Assembly: GCF_018780385.1 (NCBI RefSeq)
Contig: NZ_JADMJO010000003.1
Location: forward strand, 310,001 to 374,000
Source: Hydrogenophaga sp.
GTDB lineage: Bacteria; Pseudomonadota; Gammaproteobacteria; Burkholderiales; Burkholderiaceae_C
Direction: 5' to 3'
DNA length: 64,000 nt
In this document: piece by piece, positions 63,401-64,000 of the stretch
Layout: every line of letters starts with the position of its first letter
Numbering within the stretch: position 1 is the first letter of the stretch
The notes under the pieces: model-generated
What the model saw: the letters and a program-made list of their open reading frames with translations, nothing else
Database searches by the model: none
Told to the model about the DNA's origin: nothing
Made by a program: the position numbers and the translations under genes

Positions 63401-64000
63401 ATGACGCTCGCCAACAAGACCATCGTCGTCACGGGCTGTGGCTCGGGTATCGGCTCGGACTTCGCCAAACTCGCCCGCCTGCAGGGCGCGCGCGTGATCG
63501 GCGTGGACCGCAACGACCCCATGCTCACGCTGGACGGTTTCGTCAAGATCAACCTGGGCGACCCCGCCGCCATCGACGCGGCCATGGCCCAGTTGCCCGC
63601 GCACATCGACGCGCTGGCCAACATCGCCGGCGTGCCCGGCACGGCGCCCGCCGAGCTGGTGGGCCAGGTCAACTACCTGGGCCTGCGCCACTTCACGCAG
63701 CGCGTGGTGGAGCGCATGACCGAGGGCGGATCGGTCGTCAACGTCTCGTCCATCCTGGGCGCCGAATGGCCGGCCCGGCTGGAGCTGCACCGCGAGCTGG
63801 GCGCCACCCCCAGCTTCGAGGCCGGCGCCGCATGGCTGGCCCGGCACCCGGTGCCACAGGCCACCTGCTACCAGTACTTCAAGGAAGCCCTGATCGTCTG
63901 GACCACCACCCAGTCGCAGAAGCAGTTTCTGGAGCGCGGCGTGCGCATGAACTGCGTGGCGCCCGGCCCTGTGTTCACGCCCATCCTGGGCGACTTCGTG
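63401..64000 (+). CDS. Coniferyl-alcohol dehydrogenase-like SDR (3' end outside window)
   Basis: The first 200 codons are present, preceded by CAGGAGACAACGCAC. Rossmann motif TGCGSGIG (11-18), NIAGVPGTA, catalytic Ser in NVSSILGAEWP, and YQYFK as the YxxxK active site; MNCVAPGPVFTPIL follows. From memory it fits CalA-type coniferyl alcohol dehydrogenases. With the neighbouring aldehyde dehydrogenase it would convert an aromatic alcohol to its acid. Confidence 0.87.
   Translation, partial: MTLANKTIVVTGCGSGIGSDFAKLARLQGARVIGVDRNDPMLTLDGFVKINLGDPAAIDAAMAQLPAHIDALANIAGVPGTAPAELVGQVNYLGLRHFTQRVVERMTEGGSVVNVSSILGAEWPARLELHRELGATPSFEAGAAWLARHPVPQATCYQYFKEALIVWTTTQSQKQFLERGVRMNCVAPGPVFTPILGDFV

Overview
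The window is GC-rich DNA with dense, mostly short-gapped operons, many ATGA stop/start overlaps and few intergenic spaces. Gene content (Bug/TTT and TRAP solute receptors, PotABCD-type ABC genes, a Cox-type molybdenum hydroxylase, a XylR/DmpR-like regulator, surE-pcm-nlpD-rlmD, HemP next to exbD) and a recurrent hairpin-rich intergenic repeat with CCCCC/GGGGG arms suggest a betaproteobacterium of the Burkholderiales, probably Comamonadaceae and possibly Hydrogenophaga-like. This placement is inference. I saw no rRNA, tRNA, insertion sequence, phage gene or CRISPR array.

Layout. 1-7.7 kb: a co-directional cassette of a 1869-aa double alpha/beta-hydrolase-CHAT protease protein, a TIR-transmembrane protein and a metzincin metalloprotease; this is the strongest candidate for an undescribed conflict or signalling system. 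7.8-10.2 kb: ahpC-ahpF peroxide defence. 10.4-16.9 kb: iron uptake in two units, each behind a Fur-box-like site: TonB-dependent receptor, PiuC-type dioxygenase and FMN hydroxy-acid oxidase; then a 25-aa membrane peptide, tonB, exbB, exbD and hemP. 17-28 kb: housekeeping genes (HbpS/GlcG-like protein, Bax-inhibitor-1 protein, small lipoprotein, rlmD, a PolB-like exonuclease, nlpD, pcm, surE, a quinone oxidoreductase, a Ser/Thr kinase-HDOD-GAF fusion, a glycine-rich RRM protein). 28-36.5 kb: an acyl-CoA ligase, then a sugar-acid catabolic operon ending in 2-oxoglutarate (enolase-superfamily dehydratase, AraD-type dehydratase, semialdehyde dehydrogenase, PdxA2-like, TTT receptor) with a divergent LysR regulator.

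36.5-41.3 kb: signalling. A histidine kinase with a degraded ATP-binding domain sits between two paralogous response regulators, followed by an unknown gene, a YjfB-like motility protein with a sigma-28-like promoter, and a second histidine kinase. 41.3-46.3 kb: a polyamine-type ABC transporter operon ending in an Asp/Glu/hydantoin racemase-like gene. 46.6-51.4 kb: phosphoribosyltransferase, an internally shortened VOC protein, two unknown proteins, DODA dioxygenase, DoxX and LysR genes. 51.4-56.7 kb: a CoxG-CoxM-CoxS-CoxL-like molybdenum hydroxylase operon with a divergent TetR gene and paired operators. 56.7-59.8 kb: a TRAP transporter. 59.8-64 kb: a sigma-54 activator, its probable UAS and -24/-12 promoter, a benzaldehyde dehydrogenase-like gene and the start of a coniferyl-alcohol-dehydrogenase-like SDR gene cut by the window end, which together suggest aromatic alcohol/aldehyde catabolism.
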